Assembly: GCA_002928535.1 (NCBI GenBank)
Contig: PERG01000004.1
Coordinates: 1-64,000 of the forward strand
Length of the DNA stretch: 64,000 nucleotides
Source of the DNA: Methylotenera sp.
Lineage (GTDB): Bacteria > Pseudomonadota > Gammaproteobacteria > Burkholderiales > Methylophilaceae
Direction of reading: 5' to 3'
Shown one piece after another: positions 32,338 to 40,743 of the stretch (within the stretch, counting starts at the first letter, position 1; each line of letters begins with the position of its first letter). A model generated the notes under the pieces. It did no database searches. It saw only the letters and a list, made by a program, of their open reading frames with translations, and was not told the origin of the DNA. Position numbers and translations under genes: made by a program.

Positions 32338-33888
32338 ATGAATCAAACTAATCAACAAGAACAAATTATTATTTTCGATACCACTTTGCGCGACGGTGAG
32401 CAAAGTCCGGGTGCTTCCATGACCAAGGAAGAAAAAATACGTATCGCACGCCAACTTGAGAAATTAGGCGTAGATGTCATTGAGGCAGGTTTCGCCGCCG
32501 CGAGTCCAGGCGACTTTGATGCTATTCATGAAATCGCCAAAATCATCAAACATTCAACGGTTTGCTCGCTCGCGCGTGCCAGCGAAAATGACGTACGCCG
32601 TGCTGGCGAGGCTATTAAACCTGCTGCACGCGGCCGCATCCATACCTTTATTGCTACCAGCAAAATCCATATGGAGAACAAACTCCGTATGACCGAAGAC
32701 CAGGTTGTTGAACGCGCTGTGCAGGCCGTGACCTGGGCGTTGGAATATACAAACGATGTAGAATTCTCCGCAGAGGATGCCGTACGTTCCGATATGGACT
32801 TTTTGGTGCGTGTATTCGATGCAGTCATCAAAGCGGGCGCAAAAACGATTAATGTGCCAGATACGGTGGGCTATTCCATTCCTGCGCCATGGGGCGAGCG
32901 TATGCGTGATTTGATTGCCCGCGTACCGAATAGCGATAAAGTCATCTGGTCAACTCATTGCCACAACGATTTAGGCATGGCCGTGGCCAACTCATTGGCG
33001 GCCGTGATGGGTGGTGCCCGCCAGGTGGAATGTACGATTAATGGTTTAGGCGAACGTGCAGGCAATGCCAGCTTAGAAGAGATCGTTATGGCAATTAAAA
33101 CCCGCCAGGATATTTTCAATTTAGCAACGCGTATCGATGCCACGCAGATCGTGCCAACCAGTAAATTGGTCTCTACGATCACTGGTTACCCGGTGCAGCC
33201 GAATAAAGCCATTGTTGGCGCCAATGCATTCGCACATGAATCTGGCATCCATCAGGATGGCGTATTGAAACACCGCGAAACCTACGAAATCATGCGTGCA
33301 GAAGATGTGGGCTGGGGTGCGAATAAATTAACCTTGGGTAAGTTATCCGGCCGTAATGCATTCAGGACACGCTTGAAGGAATTAGGCATTGAGTTGGATT
33401 CCGAAGATTTGTTGAATGCGGCATTTGCACGCTTTAAGGATTTGGCTGATAAAAAATCCGAAATTTTTGATGAAGATTTACATGCGTTGGTCAGCGATGA
33501 GTTCATTTCAGAAGCTACCGAACATTTCAAATTGGTGTATTTACAGGTCGCGTCGATCACCGGTGAAGTGCCACACGCGATTATTACGTTGTCCGAAAAC
33601 GGTGTGGAAAAGCGTGCCGAATCGGATGGCGGCGGCCCGGTCGATGCCACGTTTAAAGCAATTGAAAATATGATCGGTAGTGGCGCGGAATTGCAGCTTT
33701 ATTCTGTAAACAACATCACCAGCGGTACCGATGCACAGGGAGAAGTGACCGTTCGCCTTTCCAAAGGTGGCCGCATCGTTAATGGACAGGGTGCAGATAC
33801 CGATATAGTGATTGCATCGGCTAAGGCTTATTTGAATGCGTTGAATAAGATTCAGTATAAGTCTGAGCGTGCGCATCCTCAGGTGTAA
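32338..33888 (+). CDS. leuA: 2-isopropylmalate synthase
   Basis: [35 protein letters not shown]-terminal LeuA regulatory domain. Confidence 0.98.
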   Translation: MNQTNQQEQIIIFDTTLRDGEQSPGASMTKEEKIRIARQLEKLGVDVIEAGFAAASPGDFDAIHEIAKIIKHSTVCSLARASENDVRRAGEAIKPAARGRIHTFIATSKIHMENKLRMTEDQVVERAVQAVTWALEYTNDVEFSAEDAVRSDMDFLVRVFDAVIKAGAKTINVPDTVGYSIPAPWGERMRDLIARVPNSDKVIWSTHCHNDLGMAVANSLAAVMGGARQVECTINGLGERAGNASLEEIVMAIKTRQDIFNLATRIDATQIVPTSKLVSTITGYPVQPNKAIVGANAFAHESGIHQDGVLKHRETYEIMRAEDVGWGANKLTLGKLSGRNAFRTRLKELGIELDSEDLLNAAFARFKDLADKKSEIFDEDLHALVSDEFISEATEHFKLVYLQVASITGEVPHAIITLSENGVEKRAESDGGGPVDATFKAIENMIGSGAELQLYSVNNITSGTDAQGEVTVRLSKGGRIVNGQGADTDIVIASAKAYLNALNKIQYKSERAHPQV

Positions 33889-33931
33889 TGCTAAGGTTTC
33901 ATAGTCCAATAATTAAAGTTAAAACGATAGT

Positions 33932-34591
33932 ATGAGTTTATTTGAACAAATGAAGTTGCAAGCGCAAAAAACGCTTGAAGAAAAAAACCATACGGATGCC
34001 CTTAGTTTAGAGACGCTTGAGCAACGTAATGCAAAGCTCAAAGAAGTCTTTGATTATTGGCGTGAATTCTCTGATTTGATAAAGGTAATTCAACCGGATT
34101 TTGTTCATCCGATCACTTTACCTGGCATTGGAGAGATGTCAGGGTTAAAGGTTGTAGAGCCTTTTTCTGATTATCGGCATACACTTTCTAATAACCAGAC
34201 TTTTACCAATGAAATTGGAAATGTTTCCTTATTCTTTTTTTATAAATCTCCTAAATTTTTTCAATTTCAAAAAGAACTGGGGATTGCAGCGCGCGTAAAA
34301 GATGTTTTATGGCGTTATGGCATTATTCATACCGCTGAAGATATTAAAAATGAACAAAAGCGAATTGTCGAAATTGCATTCGTTATTCCATGGTCAGTAA
34401 AAGGTTCGGTCAATGTAACCCCTGTTCCTAATTCTAGAATGCTACATTTCTCAATCAAAAATATAGCAAAACTTGGTGAAATGGAGATAGAAATGGCATT
34501 TGAAGAAATAGATAGCGTATTTTTAGATGAGCTTTCTAAACTGATATTAGGTCAGGAAAACCGTTTCTGGAAAATAGCTAAATTTAATTAG
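33932..34591 (+). CDS. hypothetical protein
   Basis: Intact 219-aa ORF, same strand as neighbours; no recognised domain. Confidence 0.6.
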   Translation: MSLFEQMKLQAQKTLEEKNHTDALSLETLEQRNAKLKEVFDYWREFSDLIKVIQPDFVHPITLPGIGEMSGLKVVEPFSDYRHTLSNNQTFTNEIGNVSLFFFYKSPKFFQFQKELGIAARVKDVLWRYGIIHTAEDIKNEQKRIVEIAFVIPWSVKGSVNVTPVPNSRMLHFSIKNIAKLGEMEIEMAFEEIDSVFLDELSKLILGQENRFWKIAKFN

Positions 34592-34592
34592 G

Positions 34593-35489
34593 TTGAATAA
34601 AATTTTCCTAATCAAGCATCGGCAAAAGTTGTTGGTGTGTATAGCGCTGTTCTGCACCTATTTCATTTGGGGCTCGACTTATCTCGCAATCCGCTTCGGC
34701 ATAGAAAGCTTCCCGCCATTCCTGATGGCGGGTTTTCGCTTTACGGTAGCAGGCATCATTTTATATGTCATCATGCGCTACCTTGGTTCGCCGAATCCTA
34801 CTCGGCAGCAATGGCTTGGCGCTACAATCGTGGGGATACTACTCCCTGCCTTTGGCAACGGTACTGTTTGTTACGTACAGCAAACTGTATCTTCGAGTGT
34901 GGCTGCGCTTTCCATCGCAACAGCTCCTATTTGGATGGCGATATTTTCGTCCATCTGGGATCATAAAATCACTGCAAAAGAGTGGTTAGGGATTGCGGTC
35001 GGTTTTGCAGGAATCGTATTGTTGAATTTGGGCGGCATTTTACAAGGGGATGCCATAAGTGCCTTGTTGTTGATCTTTGCTGCAGCAACGTGGTCATTCG
35101 GCTCAGTATGGGGAAAGTATCTTGCCATGCCCTCCGGTTTAATGGCGCCAGCAGCGCAAATGTTAACAGGTGGGATTGCCTTACTGGTGATGAGTTTGCT
35201 GCAAGGTGAAACGTGGCCGCAACAGATTAGCGATAAATCCTGGGGTGCAATGCTGTTTTTAATAGTGCTGGGCTCGCTAGTAGCTTACAGCGCTTACCAA
35301 TACTTGTTAAGAACCGTAAGGCCATTGGTGGCAAGTAGCAATACATTTGTAAATCCTATCGTGGCGTTTGCGGCAGGCATCTGGTTTGCCAATGAACATG
35401 TAACCCGAGCTGAATTAGTGGCTTTGACGGTAATTTTAGTCGGGGTATTCCTGGTGTTATCAGCAGAACCTAAAAGTAATAAAACATAA
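34593..35489 (+). CDS. EamA/DMT family transporter (TTG start)
   Basis: About ten TM segments, FIWGSTYLAIRFGIESFPPFLMAGFRF. Confidence 0.9.
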   Translation: MNKIFLIKHRQKLLVCIALFCTYFIWGSTYLAIRFGIESFPPFLMAGFRFTVAGIILYVIMRYLGSPNPTRQQWLGATIVGILLPAFGNGTVCYVQQTVSSSVAALSIATAPIWMAIFSSIWDHKITAKEWLGIAVGFAGIVLLNLGGILQGDAISALLLIFAAATWSFGSVWGKYLAMPSGLMAPAAQMLTGGIALLVMSLLQGETWPQQISDKSWGAMLFLIVLGSLVAYSAYQYLLRTVRPLVASSNTFVNPIVAFAAGIWFANEHVTRAELVALTVILVGVFLVLSAEPKSNKT

Positions 35490-35513
35490 ACATTAAGATA
35501 AAAGATATTTAAC

Positions 35514-36212
35514 ATGAATCAAAACGCACCCACTTTACACCCAGCTCAAAATCTTGCTTTATTTGACCTGGATAATACCCTGCTTTCTGGGGACAGTGAC
35601 TATAACTGGAGTCTGTTTCTCATTCAGGAAGGTTTGCTAGACGAGCATACCCACAAAACCCGCAACGAACAATTTTATCTGGATTACAAAAACGGCACGC
35701 TCGATATCTATGCGTTCCTAGCTTTCCAGTTACAGCCATTAAGCCGGCATCCCCGTGCTTTACTTGATGAGTTGCATCAAAAATATATGGATCGCGTGAT
35801 TCGCCCCATGATGACTGCCAAAGCACAGGCTCTGGTTGATCAACATAAAGCACAAGGTGACTTATGCCTGGTGATTACTGCGACTAACAGCTTTGTGACT
35901 AAACCCATTGCGGCCGCGTACGGTATCGAGCATTTGATTGGCACGGATCCGGAAGTAAAAGATGGAGAATTTACCGGCGGTGTTGCTGGAGTACCTAGTT
36001 TCCAGCAGGGGAAAGTAACGCGTTTGGAACAATGGTTATCAGCTAGGAACCAGCAGTTATCAGACTTTAAGCAAAGTTATTTTTATAGTGATTCGCATAA
36101 TGATCTGCCTTTGATGAAGCTGGTCACCCACCCCGTAGCAGTAGATGCGGACCCCACTTTAGCGGCTTATGCTGCTGAACAGGGTTGGCCGCATATCAGC
36201 CTACGCAATTAG
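35514..36212 (+). CDS. HAD-superfamily IB phosphatase
   Basis: ALFDLDNTLLSGDSDYNW, VITATNSFVT, YFYSDSHNDLPLM. Confidence 0.92.
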   Translation: MNQNAPTLHPAQNLALFDLDNTLLSGDSDYNWSLFLIQEGLLDEHTHKTRNEQFYLDYKNGTLDIYAFLAFQLQPLSRHPRALLDELHQKYMDRVIRPMMTAKAQALVDQHKAQGDLCLVITATNSFVTKPIAAAYGIEHLIGTDPEVKDGEFTGGVAGVPSFQQGKVTRLEQWLSARNQQLSDFKQSYFYSDSHNDLPLMKLVTHPVAVDADPTLAAYAAEQGWPHISLRN

Positions 36213-36223
36213 CATCACGAATC

Positions 36224-37054
36224 TTAGAGTAGTACTTCCAGTACGAATTTACTGCCGATATACGCAAGCAGTAGCAATACAAATCCTGATAAGGTCCAAC
36301 GTATCGCTTTGCTTCCACGCCAACCGTAATAATAGTGGCCAAATAATAAAGCTGCATAAATAAGCCAGCTGGCAATTGAGAAAATAGTTTTGTGATTAAA
36401 CTGGATCGGCTGAGCAAAAATTTGTTCTGAAAATAACATGCCGCTGATCAAAGTGACGGTTAACAAAATAAAACCGAGTGTGATTATTCTAAATAACAGG
36501 GTTTCCATGACCATCAGTGGCGGGAAGCTGGGCAATTTGATGAATGTGGATTTGTTGTGCAGGCTACGTTGGGCAATGCTCATGAGCAAGGCATGCAATG
36601 CGGCAAAGGTAAATAAGCTGTAGGCCAAAATGGCAATGCCAATATGCAGCATAAATAATGAAGCATCGGCCACCGGCAGGTAATGGTTTTGAGATGTAAA
36701 GGCCGGTAATAATGCAAATATCGCCGCCGGAGGCAGCACAAACGCTTGCAAGCTATACAGTGTATGTTTCAGGTCGCTGATCCAATAAATTAGTACGGTT
36801 AACCAAAATATGGCAGATAACGCGTGATATAAGCCTAGGTTAAAGCCACTGCCGAACAGGTTGTTAAATAACAACCAGCCATGCAGTGCGAGGGCAAAGG
36901 CAATCATCATGGAGTGCAAGGTCAGGTTTGGCTTACTTTGCGGTAACATGTCAACAGCAGATTTTCCTTCAGCCACGCTGACATTGCGCCAGAAATCAGC
37001 TGCAACTGTCAAATAAATGAACGCCACTGCGATATAAGGAATCAATGTTTGCAT
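36224..37054 (-). CDS. cytochrome c assembly protein, CcsA/YpjD family
   Basis: Multi-TM, HIGIAILAYSLFTFAALHALLM; divergent from ffh as commonly seen. Confidence 0.88.
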   Translation of the reverse strand: MQTLIPYIAVAFIYLTVAADFWRNVSVAEGKSAVDMLPQSKPNLTLHSMMIAFALALHGWLLFNNLFGSGFNLGLYHALSAIFWLTVLIYWISDLKHTLYSLQAFVLPPAAIFALLPAFTSQNHYLPVADASLFMLHIGIAILAYSLFTFAALHALLMSIAQRSLHNKSTFIKLPSFPPLMVMETLLFRIITLGFILLTVTLISGMLFSEQIFAQPIQFNHKTIFSIASWLIYAALLFGHYYYGWRGSKAIRWTLSGFVLLLLAYIGSKFVLEVLL

Positions 37055-37185
37055 AAGCCGAATTATGGCCTAAAAATAATAGGCTGGGTTAAAATCGCAA
37101 TTGATCGAATCATAAAAATTGTCATAGCAGGCATTTTGCAATTCCAACATCGCTAGACATTTTTCCAGAGTCTAAAGAGAACCAT

Positions 37186-38562
37186 ATGCTAGAAAACTTA
37201 ACCGGACGTCTACAGGGCGTCATTAAAAATTTACGTGGGCAAGCACGCCTGACGGAAGAAAATATCGCTGATGCCATGCGCGAAGTGCGTATGGCGCTAC
37301 TAGAAGCCGACGTTGCACTGCCAGTCGTCAAGGATTTTATAAGCCGTGTAAAAGAGCGCGCTCAAGGTAAGGATGTGCTGCAAAGTCTCACGCCAGGCCA
37401 GGCCGTTATTCAGGTAGTGAATGATGAGTTGACCGTGCTGATGGGTAAAGGCAATGTAGGACTCAATCTTTCGGTAGTGCCACCTGCGATTATCCTGATG
37501 GCAGGCTTACAGGGCTCGGGTAAAACCACCACGTCCGCTAAGCTGGGCAAATTGCTTAAGGAGCAAAAGAAAAAAGTATTGTTAGCCAGTGCCGATATTT
37601 ATCGACCTGCTGCCATAGAACAACTCAAAACCCTAGGTAAGCAGCAGGATATTGAATGCTTTGATAGCAACGCCAGCCAAAAACCGCAGGATATCGCCAA
37701 AGCGGCCCTGGATTTTGCCAAGCGTGGTTATTTTGATGTGGTAATTTTTGATACCGCCGGTCGCTTAGGTATTGATGAAGCCATGATGGCGGAAATCAAA
37801 GATTTGCATAGCTTTTTGAATCCAATTGAAACCTTGTTCGTGGTAGACGCTATGCAAGGCCAGGATGCGGTCAATACCGCCAAAGCTTTTGGCGAGACGC
37901 TACCGTTAACCGGTATTGTACTTACCAAGTTGGATGGCGATGCACGCGGCGGTGCGGCTTTATCCGTGCGCCATATCACCGGCAAGCCGATTAAATTCAT
38001 CGGCGTCAGCGAAAAAGTCGATGGCCTGGAGCCTTTCCATCCTGATCGTATGGCTTCACGCATTTTGGGCATGGGCGATGTGTTAAGCCTGATCGAACAG
38101 GCACACAAAAACGTTGATATGGAAGAAGCCCAGAAACTGGCGGATAAGGTTAAGTCCGGCAAGAATTTCGATCTGGACGACTTTAAAGCGCAAATGTTGC
38201 AGATGCGCAAAATGGGTGGTATGGGGGCGCTTATGGATAAGATGCCCGCGCAAATGGCTGGCATGGCCGCCAAAATGAACCCGGATGATGCGGATAAAAG
38301 CATCCGCCGCATTGAAGGCATCATTAATAGCATGACGCCATTAGAACGCCGCAAGCCGGAATTGATTAAAGCCACCCGTAAAAAACGTATTGCCGATGGT
38401 AGTGGTGTGCAAGTGCAAGAAGTGAACCGACTGCTCAAGCAGTTTGAAGAAACTCAGAAGATGATGAAGATGTTCTCCAAAGGCGGCATGGCAAAAATGA
38501 TGCGCGGTTTGGGCGGTATGATGGGCGGCTTAGGCGGTGGAAAATTTCCCGGCATGCGTTAA
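37186..38562 (+). CDS. ffh: signal recognition particle protein Ffh
   Basis: GLQGSGKTTTSAKL, DTAGRLGIDE, TKLDGDARGGAALS, Met-rich M domain. Confidence 0.99.
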   Translation: MLENLTGRLQGVIKNLRGQARLTEENIADAMREVRMALLEADVALPVVKDFISRVKERAQGKDVLQSLTPGQAVIQVVNDELTVLMGKGNVGLNLSVVPPAIILMAGLQGSGKTTTSAKLGKLLKEQKKKVLLASADIYRPAAIEQLKTLGKQQDIECFDSNASQKPQDIAKAALDFAKRGYFDVVIFDTAGRLGIDEAMMAEIKDLHSFLNPIETLFVVDAMQGQDAVNTAKAFGETLPLTGIVLTKLDGDARGGAALSVRHITGKPIKFIGVSEKVDGLEPFHPDRMASRILGMGDVLSLIEQAHKNVDMEEAQKLADKVKSGKNFDLDDFKAQMLQMRKMGGMGALMDKMPAQMAGMAAKMNPDDADKSIRRIEGIINSMTPLERRKPELIKATRKKRIADGSGVQVQEVNRLLKQFEETQKMMKMFSKGGMAKMMRGLGGMMGGLGGGKFPGMR

Positions 38563-38671
38563 TGTTCATAGAAATGTCAGCTTAAAATCAGGCTTTTTAA
38601 ACGTTAATTTATTGTTTATCCAAGCACAAAAAATAATCTGTATAAAAAAGCATTTAATTGCGAGTTTTGCA

Positions 38672-38700
38672 TTGACCAAGTAGCCACTTTCTTGCATAAT
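38672..38700 (+). promoter_or_regulatory. candidate sigma-70 promoter upstream of tRNA-Lys
   Basis: TTGACC-N17-CATAAT. Confidence 0.4.
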
Positions 38701-38801
38701 TGCGCCCTTTCGTAAGTGATGCAAGTCAGTACGAAAAATACTTACCAGTAATTAGATTTACCCATTAGGCTTTGTTTTAATTAAGCCAAAGTAAGAAAAA
38801 T

Positions 38802-38877
38802 GGGGCGTTAGCTCAGCTGGTAGAGCAGCGGACTTTTAATCCGTTTGTCGTGGGTTCGATCCCCGCACGCCCTACCA
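38802..38877 (+). tRNA. tRNA-Lys (anticodon TTT)
   Basis: 76-nt cloverleaf, GGGGCGT/ACGCCCT acceptor, anticodon loop ACTTTTAAT, GGTTCGATCC T-arm, encoded CCA. Confidence 0.97.
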
Positions 38878-39530
38878 ATTCAGTGTTTTGTTATCTATCA
38901 GAACACGTTAAGAACCCGCCTAAGTGCGGGTTTTTTTATTGCCTTTGGCAACCTGTGGTTTAATGTCATATCACTTAATCACGCAAGCTCCTAGACAAGC
39001 CGTTCAAAATGTCTGATGAAAGAGACTTGTTCTAATAGTTACCCAACTGGAGGTAAGTGGTGGCGATAAAACACCGGCATGAAAGAAAGAACAATTTCAC
39101 TAGCTGTTTATCCTGATGTCACTAGCAGAGGCTGGAAACAAAAGGGATCAAGCACATAATGTGATTGTTGCTGGTAGCGACCCAAGCTAATTACCCAATA
39201 GGTAATTTCTACTGTGAATATCATGAAAAGTCCGAAAAAGTTGTGCCAAAAATGAAGGCAATTTATTGACGAAAATACTCTACGTGGTATTGTTGTAAAA
39301 AAATGTCATCCTAAAAATAGATGTAGTTGCGAATATTTGCTACCTTATTTGTCTACATACCTTCGTTTGCACTAGGTTCTAACTTAGTGTTATCCACTCC
39401 AATAGAAATGTTTTAGTTTTACTGGGCATTCTCTTAGGCTTAAAGTACGGATTTAAATTGCAAGTTTGTAGGCCTTAATTATTAGCCTTTAAACAATGTA
39501 AAACGCTTTTAGCTATCATTAAGGAAAAGT

Positions 39531-40508
39531 ATGAAAAAGTTTTTTTTATCGTGCATCATCATCTTAACTCCGATGTCTGTAACCTACGCTTACGAAAAAA
39601 ATAGAATTTTCTTAACAACGAGCTTCTGGTACAAGCCCATCCCCACTAATGTATCTCTGCATCCGAACTCCTATAATTATGTTCAAGAGTTTCTCAGGCA
39701 AAAGAAAGCCTATTTTAACCTTGTTAATATCAACACAAGCACTTACACCAGTCCCATTTATTATTCCACTTTGTCTACCCCTAAGGTAAATGTAAGGGAG
39801 TGGGATTGCCAGAAAAAAGGTTTTTCTGACCCTGGATTGAAAACTCAATGGACAGGTGTCCCTATTCCTAGTAATGCACTGCCTTCGAAGGGTACAGATG
39901 CAGAAATGACGGTATATCATGCGCCAACGGATACCTTATATGAATTTTGGAGAATGCGTAAAACCTATGGCGTTTGGGAAGCTTGCTGGGGAGGACGAAT
40001 GCAAGGGACACATAATAATCAAGGAATTTTTCCTCCACTCTACGGTGCCACAGCGACTCGTCTGCCGTTTATTGGCGGTCAAATTACTGCTGAAGAGTTA
40101 TCGCTGGGAGAGATTAAACATGCTATCGGTATAAGTTTGGTCGATGCCGAGAGACACACGATCTTTTCATGGCCCGCAATGCGTTCTGATGGCTGGAATC
40201 CTTACAACGTAAAAAATCGCATTCCAGAAGGCTTGCGATTTAGATTAGACCCAACAGTAAATGTAGATGCATTACCTATGTCACGGGCTGGCAAAATCAT
40301 TGCAAAAGCTGCTCAGAGATATGGGTTTGTAATATGGGATAAAGCTGGAGCGATTTCTATAAGAGCTCAAAACGTTACGTCTTATACATTAGTCGGTAAA
40401 CCCGATCCTTACCCTGCTTTATTTAACTATAAACCATCATATGAAGTTTTGAATGGTTTCCCGTGGTCTAGATTGCAATTTCTACCAATGAATTATCGAG
40501 TTCAGTAA
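39531..40508 (+). CDS. secreted hypothetical protein inside tRNA-Lys-bounded segment
   Basis: Signal peptide MKKFFLSCIIILTPMSVTYA; 325-aa intact ORF, followed by AAGGCCTAATTTTAGGCCTT hairpin. Confidence 0.75.
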   Translation: MKKFFLSCIIILTPMSVTYAYEKNRIFLTTSFWYKPIPTNVSLHPNSYNYVQEFLRQKKAYFNLVNINTSTYTSPIYYSTLSTPKVNVREWDCQKKGFSDPGLKTQWTGVPIPSNALPSKGTDAEMTVYHAPTDTLYEFWRMRKTYGVWEACWGGRMQGTHNNQGIFPPLYGATATRLPFIGGQITAEELSLGEIKHAIGISLVDAERHTIFSWPAMRSDGWNPYNVKNRIPEGLRFRLDPTVNVDALPMSRAGKIIAKAAQRYGFVIWDKAGAISIRAQNVTSYTLVGKPDPYPALFNYKPSYEVLNGFPWSRLQFLPMNYRVQ

Positions 40509-40604
40509 ATCTTCGTTCGAAGTAATTAATAAGGCCTAATTTTAGGCCTTCTTTCTTGCCTCTTATCATCTGCTAGATACTAAATTAACGCACCTTCTTA
40601 CAAC

Positions 40605-40640
40605 CCGTTTGTCGTGGGTTCGATCCCCGCACGCCTACCA
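40605..40640 (+). repeat. partial tRNA-Lys 3' end (att-like direct repeat)
   Basis: 31 bp identical to 38841..38871, then one C fewer and TACCA. Confidence 0.9.
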
Positions 40641-40649
40641 AAATAAATA

Positions 40650-40677
40650 AAGGCCTAGTCAGAAATGACTAGGCCTT
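40650..40677. terminator. Rho-independent terminator
   Basis: AAGGCCTAGTCA-GAAA-TGACTAGGCCTT, 12-bp perfect stem followed by T-run. Confidence 0.9.
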
Positions 40678-40704
40678 TTTCATTATGGAGACATTGCAAT
40701 GTTG

Positions 40705-40739
40705 CAGAATCCAGAATCCAGAATCCAGAATCCAGGATC
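40705..40739. repeat. heptanucleotide tandem repeat (CAGAATC)x4 + CAGGATC
   Basis: Seen directly; lies just after the histidine kinase stop. Confidence 0.95.
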
Positions 40740-40743
40740 CTGA

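Noticed and set aside
40561-40640. Second tRNA-Lys gene at the GTTTGTCGTGGGTTCGATCCCCGCACGCC sequence
   Set aside because: Only the 3' half is present, with no D-arm or 5' acceptor strand and one C missing; treated as an att-like fragment.
40705-40739. CRISPR-like array
   Set aside because: 7-bp contiguous units without spacers; no cas genes in the window.
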